Below are positions 11,532 to 23,500 of a DNA stretch of 64,000 nucleotides, one piece after another. How positions within the stretch are numbered: the first letter of the stretch is position 1; the number at the start of each line of letters is the position of its first letter. The position numbers were made by a program, and so were the translations under genes. The notes beneath the pieces were generated by a model. The model did no database searches, was not told where the DNA came from, and saw only the letters and a list, made by a program, of their open reading frames with translations. This DNA is from Plotosus lineatus (taxonomy: Eukaryota > Chordata > Actinopteri > Siluriformes > Plotosidae): positions 3,952,782 to 4,016,781 of the forward strand of contig CM045745.1 in NCBI GenBank assembly GCA_024760905.1, given 5' to 3'.

Positions 11532-14500
11532 TTGATAGAAACATTTTATTCATTCAAGAAAAGGATTGGGCACAAGTTATCCAACTTAGTAAAGCCTTCT
11601 CCAGATAATTACATAATCCATTTTACTACAATTTACAACAAGACAGACAAGGGTTAGAATATGTACAAGAAAAGTGAAAGAAATCGTTCAGTGTGGCTGA
11701 TATAGACATGTACATGTTTGAAAACATCCTGATTTTCATAAGTGGAGAGACTTGCATTGCCATGTAAGATAAGATTAATATCAATTGGTGTTCTGTTTTT
11801 AACAACGTTTCCTAAAGCTTTATGCAGGTTTTTCTCTGGGAATAATATACAATGGACATTCAAGAAAACAATGAAGAACATTCTCACAGTTGTGGCCACA
11901 ATGGCAACTTGCATCGTTTTTTACATTTATTCTAAATAAATCATAATTGAGTGAACTTGTTATGTGTCTTAATCTTGTACGTAAAACATTTAACTTCCTT
12001 ATTCCATATGAAAAGTATACAGGTGCATATACTTCTTTGACATAAGTACTTAGGCTCAACAATTCAGAGCAATGGAGAATGTGGAAAAGAGGTGAAGAAG
12101 TGTGTGCAGGCTGGTTGGAATGGATGGAGAAAAGTGTCCGGTGTGATATGTGTATCGGCAAGAATGAAGGGAAAAGTGTACAAGACGGTGTTGAGGCCAG
12201 CGATGTTGTATGGTTTAGAAACAGTGGCACTGAGGAAAAGACAGGAGGCAGAGCTGGAGGTAGCAGAGATGAAAATGTTGAGGTTCTCTTTGGGAGTAAC
12301 GAGGATGGATAGGATCAGGAATGAGTACATCAGAGGAACAGCACATGTTAGATGTTTTGGAGACAAAGTCAGAGAGGCTAGATTGAGATGGTTTGGACAT
12401 GTACAGAGGAGGGATAGTGAGTATATTGGTAGTCGGATGCTGAGGTTGGAAATACCAGGCAGAAGGCCCAGAGGAAGACCAAAGAGAAGATTTATGGATG
12501 TGGTGAAGGCGGGCATGAAGGTCGTTGGAGTAAGAGTAGAAGATGCAGAGGATAGGGAGAGATGGAGGCAGATCATTTGCTGTGGCGACCCCTGAAGGGA
12601 ACAGCCGAAAGGAAAAGAAGAAGAAGATACTTCTTTGACATGAATATTTGACTTAAATGGTGCCTCAGAGTCACAATTTCTGATAGTTAATGGAATGTTG
12701 TTCCACAGTTTAATTGATGATGGAATAAATGATGATGCTGAGTACCTCAATCTCGTACATAGTTGACTAAAATTATAGAAGTTTCTTAAATCATAATGTG
12801 TTCCGTTGGCTACTACAGGGGGAAGTAAATTCTGAAGAAAATCTGGAGTTAAGCCTTTCTGTATTTTATAAAAATAATGTTAATTTATATTGTCTCCTTC
12901 TCTCAGAAAGTAAATCCAAACCTGTTTCATAGCACAACGAACTAGAAAAGGCATATGTCGGAAGACCAGTAACTACGTGGGCCGCTTCAAGTTGAAGCTT
13001 TTCTATTTTATTAGCTTGTCCAATCAGACAGCCATCCCATACTTCTCACGCATACTCAAAATGGGGCCTTATAAATACTGTATATATTTTTGATAATGTT
13101 GTTCTGTTAAGTAGAAATTTCAATTTCCTGAATGCACCGATCATTTTAGATATCTTATTGATAATGTTTTCGATGTGATGATGCCAACTACCATTAGATG
13201 AGAAGGTTAAGCCCAAATGTTTTTGATAATCAACTGTTTTTATGTTAGAACCATGAAATTTCAAATTAATGTCGTTTTGACCATCCTTTAAGGGAAATAA
13301 CATACCTTCCTTCAGTTTTATCTGGATTGTAAGTAATTAACCAATCCTTAGCCCAATTACTTAGTAATTCTAGATTTTCATTCATGCATCTTTCCATCAA
13401 CTGTTTTTCCTTAGATAGGGTTCCTAATAAAGTATTGTTGGCAAAGAGGCGAGTTATACAATTTAGTTTATCTGCTATCTCATTAACTTCTTCTTCTTCT
13501 TCTTTTCCTTTCGGCTTTTCCCTTCAGGGGTCGCCACAGCGAATCATCTGCCTCCATCTCACCCTATCCTTTGCATCTTCTTCTCTTACACCAATGACCT
13601 TCATGTCCTCCTTCACCACATCCATGAATCGTCTCTTTGGTCTTCCTCTAGGCCTTTTGCCTGGTAGTTCCAGCCTCAGCATCCTATTACCAATATGCTC
13701 ACTATCCCTCCTCTGTACATGTCCAAACCATCTCAATCTAGCCTCTCTGACTTTGTCTCCAAAACCTCTTACATGTGCTGTCCCTCTGATGTGCTCATTC
13801 CTAATCCTATCCATCCTCGTTACTCCCAAAGAGAACCTCAACATTTTCATCTCTGCTACCTCCAGCTCTGCCTCCTGTCTTTTCCCCAGGGCCACTGTTT
13901 CTAAGCCATACAACATCGTTGGCCTCAACACCGTCTTGTACACTTTTCCTTTCATTCTTGCCGATACCCTCCTATCACACATCACACCGGACACTTTTCT
14001 CCAACCATTCCAACCTGCCTGCACATGCTTCTTGACCTCTTTTCCACACTCTCCATTGCTCTGGATTGTTGAGCCTAAGTACTTAAAATCCTCCACCTTT
14101 CTTATCTCTGCTCCCTGCAATCTCACCGTTCCTCTTGGGTCCTTGTCATTCATGCACATGTATTCTGTCTTACTGAGGCTAATCTTCATTCCCCTCCTTT
14201 CCAGGGCATACCTCCACCTCTCTAGATTTTCCTGCACTTGTTCTCTGCTCTCACTACAGATCACAATGTCATCTGCAAACATCATAGTCCATGGCGAATC
14301 TTGTCTAACCTCGTCTGTCAGCCTGTCCATCACCATAGCAAACAAGAAGGGGCTGAGAGCTGACCCTTGATGCAGTCCCACCTCCACCTTGAACTCTTGT
14401 GTCACACCGACAGCACACCTCACCACTGTCTTACATCTCTCATACATGTCTTGCGCCACTCTAACATACTTCTTTGCCACTCCAGACTTCCTCATGCAAT

Positions 14501-16793
14501 ACCACAGTTCTTCTCTCAGCACCCTGTCATATGCTTTCTCCAGATCCACAAAGGCACAATGCAGCTCCCTCTGACCTTCTCTGTACTTCTCCATTAACAT
14601 CCTCAAGGCAAACACTGCATCTGTGGTGCTCTTTCTTGGCATGAAACCAAACTGTTGTTCACAAATGCTGACCTCTGCCCTTAGTCTAGCTTCCACTATT
14701 CTTTCCCATAACTTCATCGTATGGCTCATCAACTTTATCCCTCTGTAGTTGCCACAACTCTGCATGTCTCCCTTGTTCTTAAAAATGGGCACCAGCACAC
14801 TTCTCCTCCATTCCTCTAGCATCCTCTTACTCTCTCGGACCTTGTTAAATGTTCTTGTCAGAAAATCTACTGCTACCTCTCCTAGACACTTCCATACCTC
14901 CACAGGTATGTCATCAGGATCAACTGCCTTTCCATTCTTCATCCTCTTCAATGCCCTCCTCACTTCACCCTTACTAATCTTTGCTACTTCCTGGTCCTCA
15001 ACAGTCACCTCTTCTACTCTTTTTCTCTCTCATTTTCCTCATTCATCAGCTCTTCAAAGTACTCTTTCCATCTTCCCAGCACACTTCTGTCATCAATCAA
15101 TACATTTCCCTCTCTGTCCTTTATCAATCTAACTGGCTGCACGTCCTTCCCATCTCTATTTCTCTGCTGTGCCAACCTGTATAAATCATTTTCTCCCTCC
15201 TTACTTTCCAACCGAGCATACAAGTCATCAAACGCGCTCTGTTTGGCCTTTGACACTGCTACCTTTGCCTTACGCTGTGTCTCCCTGTACTCCTGTTTAC
15301 TCTCTTCGGTTTTCTCAATGTCCCACTTCTTCTTAGCTAACCTCTTCCTTTGTACACACTCCTGCACTTCCTCATTCCACCACCAAGTCTCCTTATCTAC
15401 TTTCCTTCCAGATGACACACCAAGTATTCTCCTACCTGTCTCCCTGATCACATTAGCTGTAGTTGTCCAGTCATCTGGAAGCACTTCCTGACCACCCAAA
15501 GCCTGTTTCAACTCCTCCTTGAAGACAACCCGACACTCTTCCTTTTTCAACTTCCACCACTTTGTCTTCTGCTCTGCCTTTGCCTTCTTCATCTTCCTCA
15601 CCATCAGCATCATCCTGCACACCACCATCCTATGCTGTTTGGCAACACTCTCACCCGCTACTACTTTTCAGTCACTGACTTCCTTTAAATCACATCGCCT
15701 GCACAAGATGTAGTCTACCTGTGTGCTCCTACCTTCACTTTTATAAGTCACCCTATGCTCCTCTCTCTTCTGGAAGAAAGTATTCACCACAGCCATTTCC
15801 ATCCTTTTTGCAAAATCTACCAACATCTGTCCTTCTGCATTCCTGTCCTGGATACCAAACCTACCCATCACTTCCTCGTCCCCTCTGTTTCCTGCACCAA
15901 CATGTCCATTGAAGTCTGCCCCAATGACCACTCTTTCACCTCTTGGGGTACTGCATCACTTCATCTAACTCCCTCCAGAATCTCTCCTTCTCTTCTCGCT
16001 CACATCCTGTCTGTGGGGCATAAGCACTACCAACATTGACCATCACACCTTCAATTTCTAACTTGAGCCTCATCACTCTGTCTGACACTCTTTTAACTTC
16101 TAGAACATTCCTGACAAACTCCTCCTTCAAGATGACTCCGAGTTCATTTCTCTTCCCATCCACACCATGATAAAACAGCTTGAACCCTGCTCCTATGCTT
16201 CTAGCCTTGTTACCTTTCCACCTGGTCTCCTGAACACACAGTATGTCCACCTTCCTCCTCTGCATCATGTCAGCCAGCTCTCTACCTTTTCCTGCCATAG
16301 TTTCAACGTTCAAAGTCCCTACTTTCAGTCCTAGACTCATGCCTTTCCTCTTCTCTCTCTGGCAACGGACACGCCTCCCGCCTCACCTTCTTTGACTTCT
16401 TCGACCAACAGTAGTCCAATTTCCATCAGCACCCTGTTGGTTGATGGCACTGATGGCGGTCGTTGTTAACCCGGGCCTCGACCGATCCGGTATGTCATTC
16501 TTTCTTGTGATTCGCATAGTTTATTTGACATTTGTTTTACGCCGGATGCCCTTCCTGACGCAACCCTCTGCATTTATCCGGGATTGGGACCGGCGTGAGG
16601 GAGAGACACTGGTTTGTGCCCCCCCCTCACGGCTGCATTTGCTATCTCATTAACATACACAATAAAAAGAGGCCTAAAACTGATCCTTGTGGAACTCCTG
16701 CTTTTAACATCAAAGGCTTGGATAACGATCCATTAACAAAAATTGACTGACTGCGATTGCCTACATAACTTTTAAACCAATCAAGTAGTTTGC

Positions 16794-16887
<94 letters not shown>

Positions 16888-16923
16888 GCGTGTGAGTGTG
16901 TGTGTGTGAGAGAGAGAGAGTGA

Positions 16924-16955
<32 letters not shown>

Positions 16956-16966
16956 CAGAGAGTGTT

Positions 16967-17028
<62 letters not shown>

Positions 17029-17099
17029 TGTGTGCGTGTTAGTGTGTGTGAATGTATGTGTATGTGAGTGTGTGTGTGAGTGTCTGTGTATGGGTGTGA

Positions 17100-17138
<39 letters not shown>

Positions 17139-17191
17139 TTTGTGTGTGTGTATGTGTGTGTATGAGAGAGAGAGAGAGAGAGAGAGAGAGT

Positions 17192-17230
<39 letters not shown>

Positions 17231-17374
17231 TGTGTGTGTGTGTGTGTGTGAGAGAGAATGTGTGTGTATGTGAATGTGTGTGTGAAAGTGTGTGAGTGTC
17301 TGTGTATGAGTGTGTGTTGTGTGTGTGAGTGAGAGAGAGAGAGAGTGTGTGTGTGTGTGAGAGAGAGAGAGAGC

Positions 17375-17425
<51 letters not shown>

Positions 17426-17521
17426 TGAGTGTTAGTGTGTTTGAGAGTGTGTGAGAGTGTGTGAGTGTCTGTGTATGAGTGTGTGTTGTGTGTGTGAGTG
17501 AGAGAGAGAGAGTGTGTGTGA

Positions 17522-17552
<31 letters not shown>

Positions 17553-20500
17553 CGAGAGAGAGAGAGAGAGAGAGTGTGTGTGTGTGTGTGCGTGTTAGTG
17601 TGTGTGAATGTGTGTGTATGTGAGTGTGTGTGTGAGTGTCTGTGTATGGGTGTGTGTGTGTGTGTATGAGTGTGAGTGTGTGTGAGAGAGTGTCAGAGAG
17701 AGAGCCACATGATAACTAACACGTCTCCCCTTGTCTGATAGTCATGGAATGTTGTGTGTCAGTAGTATTTTTAGAGCAACCTGATAGAAATAGTGAAGCT
17801 GTGGTCTTGCTGCACATAGTGCACAACAGTGGCAGCTGTGGTTTGGGGTGGCATGTAAAGTACCATAGAGGGCATAGAGCCCTGAAAGCTGAATGTAGCT
17901 TGTGTTTGTAGTCATAGACTGGAGCTAAAACCCTTTAAGCAAATTACTGTTCAAAGCGTGATAAATGATGGAGGACAAGCTTGGATCAAGATTCAGGTAA
18001 TTTATGATGGAAAAGAAGGTGCACATATGATTCGCAAGAAAATAGAAAGGTAAATATGATGTGCCGAGTTGGTCGAGTTAAAAGTATGAAGAAAATCGAG
18101 AACTTTACTATTTGATTCGTTTTCTATAACAGCAAAGCTCTGACTGTCGTGCACATGGGTTGAACTTAAGCAAATGTGTTATAATTTAACAGGACAGTAT
18201 GCTGGCATATTGGTTCGCACATTCACCTTATAACAAGAAGGTCCTGGTTTTGAGTCCTGGGCTTGGTGATGGGTGTTTCTGTGTATGTTATTCGAACAGC
18301 ATATGCTTATTGATAAAGTGAAGTTTTTTAAAAAAGAAAATATGGTCATTCTGTATGTTGTCAGTTCTGTAATAATATATAGTGGCGTTGTGGTTAGCAC
18401 GTCCACCTCACAGCAAGAAGGTTCTGGGTTTCATTTGTGGGCGAGGGAGTTTCTGTGTGGAGTTTGCATGTTTTTGTACTAAGATGGGTTTCCTCCAGTT
18501 TCCTCCCACAGTCCAAAGACATGTACATTAGGCTAACTGGCTGTTCCAGGTTGGCCTTAGGTATCAGTGTGCGTGTGAATAGTTGTGTGTCGGCTCTGGC
18601 AAGCTGTTCAGGATGTAATCTGCTTTCCCTGAGCGTTGGCTGAAATAGGCATCAGTCTCCTCTTTATTACATCCTTCTCCGCAATATAGAAAGCTTTACC
18701 ATGTCAAAAAGTGCTCATGCTTTCTTTGTGACATTCCTATCAATGATGACGGGCAGCAGAGTTCAGTGCGGAATTTATTTTCACTGACTTTTTGATTTCA
18801 GTGGAACCTTCCAGCATTAGGTTTCGTTGGTGATTTGAAAGGAAGTATCAGTGATACCTTTGGACTTAAGGCACCTACTGTATGTATTGTGATGATATGC
18901 CTCAGAGTTATGTCCTCTGTGTTCCTAGGCATTCTACAGCTGTTCCTTTCAGGCTATTTTTGCCTCCTGTCACTAGGCTTATTAGATTTTCAGATGTATT
19001 GTTTCAATATTGATGTAAAGATGAGTAGAGCAGACAAAACAAGCAGCTCATCTCCATCGTAACTTTCACTTTAGCTGTTTCAACATGGAGTGTTAAAGTC
19101 ACTTGTGCGATATTTTGCAGTGTGTTGCTTATAAATCAGCACGTGGCAGCAGAGGACAGCCAGCTTTCTCCAGCTGCCATTTCTTTGCATTGACACATGA
19201 CCCTCGCTAATGCGTTTACAAGCTGCTTTAGATCATCGTGTGGGAATCACACCTCCTTGAAGCTCAGCTAACCACTCAATCCTGTGTTGAGCAAGCCATC
19301 TTCCCTGGCACCAGAGCTCATATATTACCGACTGGTCCTCTGTGCGGATGGTGAAATACTAATATGAGCCACATTGCTTCATAGTAGCACATGCTATTTC
19401 ACCCCATGTGACCAGTTTCTTAGGAAATTGTGTCCATTTGGTCCTGTGGTGTGAAACATGATAGGTAACAGGTGGGTGACCTGTTGTGGGAGTGTCTTAT
19501 AACACCAACTGCTCATGTTTAGCTGTGATTCTGAGAGTGTATGACTGGGTTAGTAGTTCTGGCGTTATCATTAACCCTTGGAGCGTGATGGGGTTTGGAT
19601 GGCTGGTGTTGAGATATCCTTGTTGATGACTCATAACATGATAAAGGACATGGATTTTCCCAATGGATGCGATCCTTCTGCTCAGGTAACCTGTAATGAG
19701 CATAAACTGTGTATGTCCCATGGACAATGTATCAGGTCTCAAATTTAAAGTCAGAAATCTACCAGTCATATCAGCTGATCTTTGCTATCATTTTATCCCA
19801 GTGTATTTCAATGACAAAAGCAGTTTATTTATTTTTTTTACTTTTATTCTTCTATCTACAGTGTCTACTTCAAACAGTTTCCCCTGTTCTGATACCTGAA
19901 AAAAACCCCAGAGTCCTCACTGATTTGCTGAACCACTTACTCATGCTATCAGGGTTGCAGGGAGGCTGTGAATATCTCAGCCATCACTTTGTAAAGGAAC
20001 AACTTGCTAGATCATCACAGGGCAGCCCACACTCACCCATTTATGTTTGCAGCCATACCTCAGGGCAATCTGTGGACATCTGTGGCTGAATGGTTAAAAA
20101 AAATGTGGAAAAATGTGTGGTGAGCTGTACCTTCCCTTCCTCCGCATTCATGGCTGAAGTGCCCTTGAGCAAGGCACCTAACCCCCTAACTGCTCTCTTA
20201 GTAATGCATTGTGTGGCAGCCCACTGCTCTGTGTCTGTGTGTGTGTGTGTGTGTCACGTGTGCTGTTTATCTGTGTGTGCTTACTTTGGATGGTTTAAAT
20301 GCAGAGTCAAAATTTCCTTTTAAGGATTTTATTTTAAAAATCTTAATCAAAATCGGGAACAGTCAATTAGCATAACATGCATGTCTTTGGGGCAGTGATT
20401 GTCTGGTAATAGGATGCCGGATCACTGATAGGAAGGTCAGGGGTCAAGGCCACACTATAAACAGGTTGTCACTGCTGACCCCCCAGTATAGCTAACTCTG

Positions 20501-23500
20501 TGGTCAGTTCAGTTCATTTTCTGTAACCGCTTAATCCTAATTTGGTGCCCATCCCAGCCAACTTTGGGCGAGGGCAGAGTACACCCTGGACAGCTCGCCA
20601 GGCCATCGCAGGGAGGAAACACACTGACGGCTTTGCAGCTACTCTTTACAAAAGTCAGCAATGGTTCTTTTACATGCCTCTCACCATAGACAGTGAGAGA
20701 CATGGCAGGCCTTTGATAACCCTGTTAGCTGCACTGGGGGGGACAGTGACAACCTTGTGGAGAGTGGGACTCGAACCCCCAACCTTTGGATCAGTGATCC
20801 AGCGCCCTATACCACTAGACCACCACTGCCTTCTGTGGTCAGTGGCATGTTTAAGAGTATGCTACATAGCTGTCGGTTTGTTTCTGTCTTGCGATACCCT
20901 GGTCAGCTATCCAGGAATAATTCACTTGAACCAAAATCCAAGTCGAATTTCCTGTGGCTTGAACCAGCATGCTTTGTTTAGTCATTATAATTACTGACCA
21001 GGCAACATGTGCACTGCCAAAACCTTTTGATGCCACAGTTAACACTTTGGTTCACTTCAGATTCATGTCCATTGAGCCGACTTGTTTTCATATAACTGTT
21101 TACATTGTGTGTGTGAAATTCATAGTTAAGCAAATAAGGGCCCATTAAATATTTCTGGATAGATGTGACAAAGAGAGCAACAACATCCTGTTCATCTTAT
21201 GAGACTCCCTAGTGTGCAAGTTTTTCCTGGTGAAAGCTCAAGCAAATTAGAGTTGACTTTGGATGAGAGACACATTGAAGCAGGGACTGAACCTGATTAT
21301 GTGTTAAAACAGAGACAAACCGTTTATACCTGCATTCACATCTAGAAGCAATTTAGAGCAGCCAGTTGTCCTAATCTACATGTCTTTGGACTATGAGAGG
21401 AAATTGGAACAGCCAGAGGAAACAAGCGCAGGGAGAACATTCATACTCCACACAAAAAGGACACAGGCAGCAATAGGTTTTGAGCCTCAGACTTTCTTGC
21501 CGTGACATTAAAGTAAGTAATGACTTGCAGAACAGTGCCACTGATAAATTTAGCCATGCGTGTTTTTTTTCTTGGAATGCAAGAGAAATACAGTGATCTC
21601 TCGCTACTTTGTGCTTCAGTTTCTCCAGCTTCAAAAATATTCATCAAAAAACTCAAAAAATAATGAAATTAAGGAAAAATAGGGGAAAGGTTAAGGAAAA
21701 TGCCGCAAAACAAGGCCAATTATGTAAAAAGAAAAAAGAAAAAACAAACAAACAAAAAACAACCCAACAAAACTACTTACATTTTTCTGTGAGGCGCGGA
21801 TCTGTGTGTGCGTGCACGCTCGTCTGTATGTGTGTATTTATAATTTATTTACATCTTATGCATTATTTTTGAATGTTTAATTGCTAGTATATAACTTTAT
21901 AGCGTTGAATATGTATTTATTGATATTATATACACTTACATGTATGTATACGTCAGTCGGGAGGGTCAATCCTACTTCGTGGAAATTGGTGGTCGTCTCA
22001 ATGCCCATTATCCGCGGAAAGTGAGGGATCCCTGTATCTTATTAGAATATCTTGATTGCCACTCAGTCACAATCATTGATTATGTCACTCAGGAGTCTGC
22101 TTACTTCAATTCTGTTTGTCAAGGGATCCCAAGTAACCAAGGCCCAGCAGTCATTCCAATATTTTTGTTGTACCCATACTAAAATTGTATAGCACACACT
22201 TTGCTCATTTCACAGGTAAATTGTGGACAAATAGGGCTCTATATGGTCAGAAACAATACTAAGGCTGTGGCACCAATTTAGCATTGTTGGAATAACCACA
22301 CTTAGTACAGTATTCAGATCGATCAAAAACTGATTCTGACACTGTCGTGGCTTGGAAGCTTTCCTGTAGCAGTAAAGGACCTTGGAATGATTATTGACCC
22401 TGTTCTTTCATTTGAAGCTCATTTTCTTCTTCTTTTCCTTTCGTTTTTTCCCCGTTCTCGGGAGTCGCTACAGCGAATCATCTCATTCGCACATTTTTGA
22501 TTTGGCATAGGTTTTTACATTGGATGCCCTTCCTGTCACAACCCTTTAGCAAGGGACAGAAACACGCTGACGGCTTTGCAGCCAACTCTTTACGAAAGTC
22601 AACAAAGGTTCTTTTACATGCCTCTCACCATAGACAGTTAGAAACATGGCCCGCCTTTGATAACCCAGTTAGCTGCACTGTGACAACCCTGTGGGGACTC
22701 GAACCCCCAACCTTAGGATCAGCGATCCTGTGCCTGTCCAATACACCACCACTGCCCCTCATTTGAAGCTCATGTAGATAATATTACTCAGGTGGCCTTC
22801 TTTCATCTCAGGAATGTTACTAAAATAATAAATATGATGTCATTGCATGATGCAGAAAAACTTGTTCATGCTTTTGTTACTGTGAAATTAGATTATTGTG
22901 ATGTGTTACTGGCTGGATGTTCTAATAGGAACATAAACAAGCTCCAGTTAGTCCAGAATGCAGCAGCAAGAGTCGTTACTAGAACCAGAGAACCAGAAGA
23001 TATGAGCATATCACCCTGACCTTATTTACACTGCACTGACTCCCAGTTACACTTCACACTGAATATAAAATACTACTTTTAGGGCAGTGGGAAGGTCTTT
23101 TGAACCTGTGAATCGGTTAGGCATCCCAGCCACCACGAGTCTGCACTGTCATGTGTGCATGCCACAAGACAGTCGGTAAGAGTAGGACTGTTACATTCAG
23201 GCTCTCAGCTGGACCCAGAAATACAGGAGTACAGTCCAACCAGAACGATTTATTTTTCCTCAAGGGGAAATACTGGAGACAGGAGACAACAAAAACATTG
23301 ATAGTGCTTGAGGAAAAATAAACAAAACAACAAACACTGGAGACTATGATGCAAAACACTGGCTGAGCACAACTGTAACCAGGGGCCAGAGAGATACATT
23401 GGGTATCAGTGCGTGATGCGGGACAATCTTTTGGCCCAGAGGTGAGCGTGCGGCTAGTCTTTATAGGGAGTAGATGAGAGAGGAGTGGAATCAGGTGTGC

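Larger units (their letters stand above)
13488..16639 (-). mobile_element. RTE-clade LINE, near full length (3152 bp)
   Basis: On the minus strand: 5' UTR (16639 to about 16345), APE-like endonuclease, linker, reverse transcriptase, C-terminal domain, short 3' UTR and a (GAA)n tail that appears as TTCTTCTTC at the left edge. The exact 15-bp duplication TGCTATCTCATTAAC (13473-13487 and 16640-16654) defines both ends. The single ORF of about 1000 codons is broken by two frameshifts (near 15935 and 15015) and a stop at 15668-15670. A GAA-type tail and an ORF1-less layout fit the RTE clade (Expander-like in fish). Confidence 0.9.
11531..16796 (-). mobile_element. I/Nimb-clade LINE fragment, split by two RTE insertions
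   Basis: Pieces 11531-12028, 12642-13487 and 16655-16796 read as one minus-strand LINE once the two RTE elements and one copy of each target duplication are removed. The order is RT motif [10 protein letters not shown] (right piece), then LFANNTLLG where the catalytic FADD should be (13428-13450), then an RT thumb region FIRPHFEYA (13046-13303), then a C-terminal cysteine/histidine cluster [13 protein letters not shown] (11820-11914). No 5' part is present; the right side ends at a microsatellite. About 1.5 kb of host LINE remains and it is inactive. Confidence 0.65.

Noticed and set aside
13384..14370. 328-aa plus-strand frame (and similar Ser/Leu-rich frames at 47023-47781, 14749-15132, 58695-59258)
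   Set aside because: Antisense shadows of the RTE reverse transcriptase coding strand; the same antisense peptide recurs in every RTE copy.
16928..17251. 107-aa Arg-Glu / Cys-Val repeat frame
   Set aside because: Pure translation of the GT/GA microsatellite.
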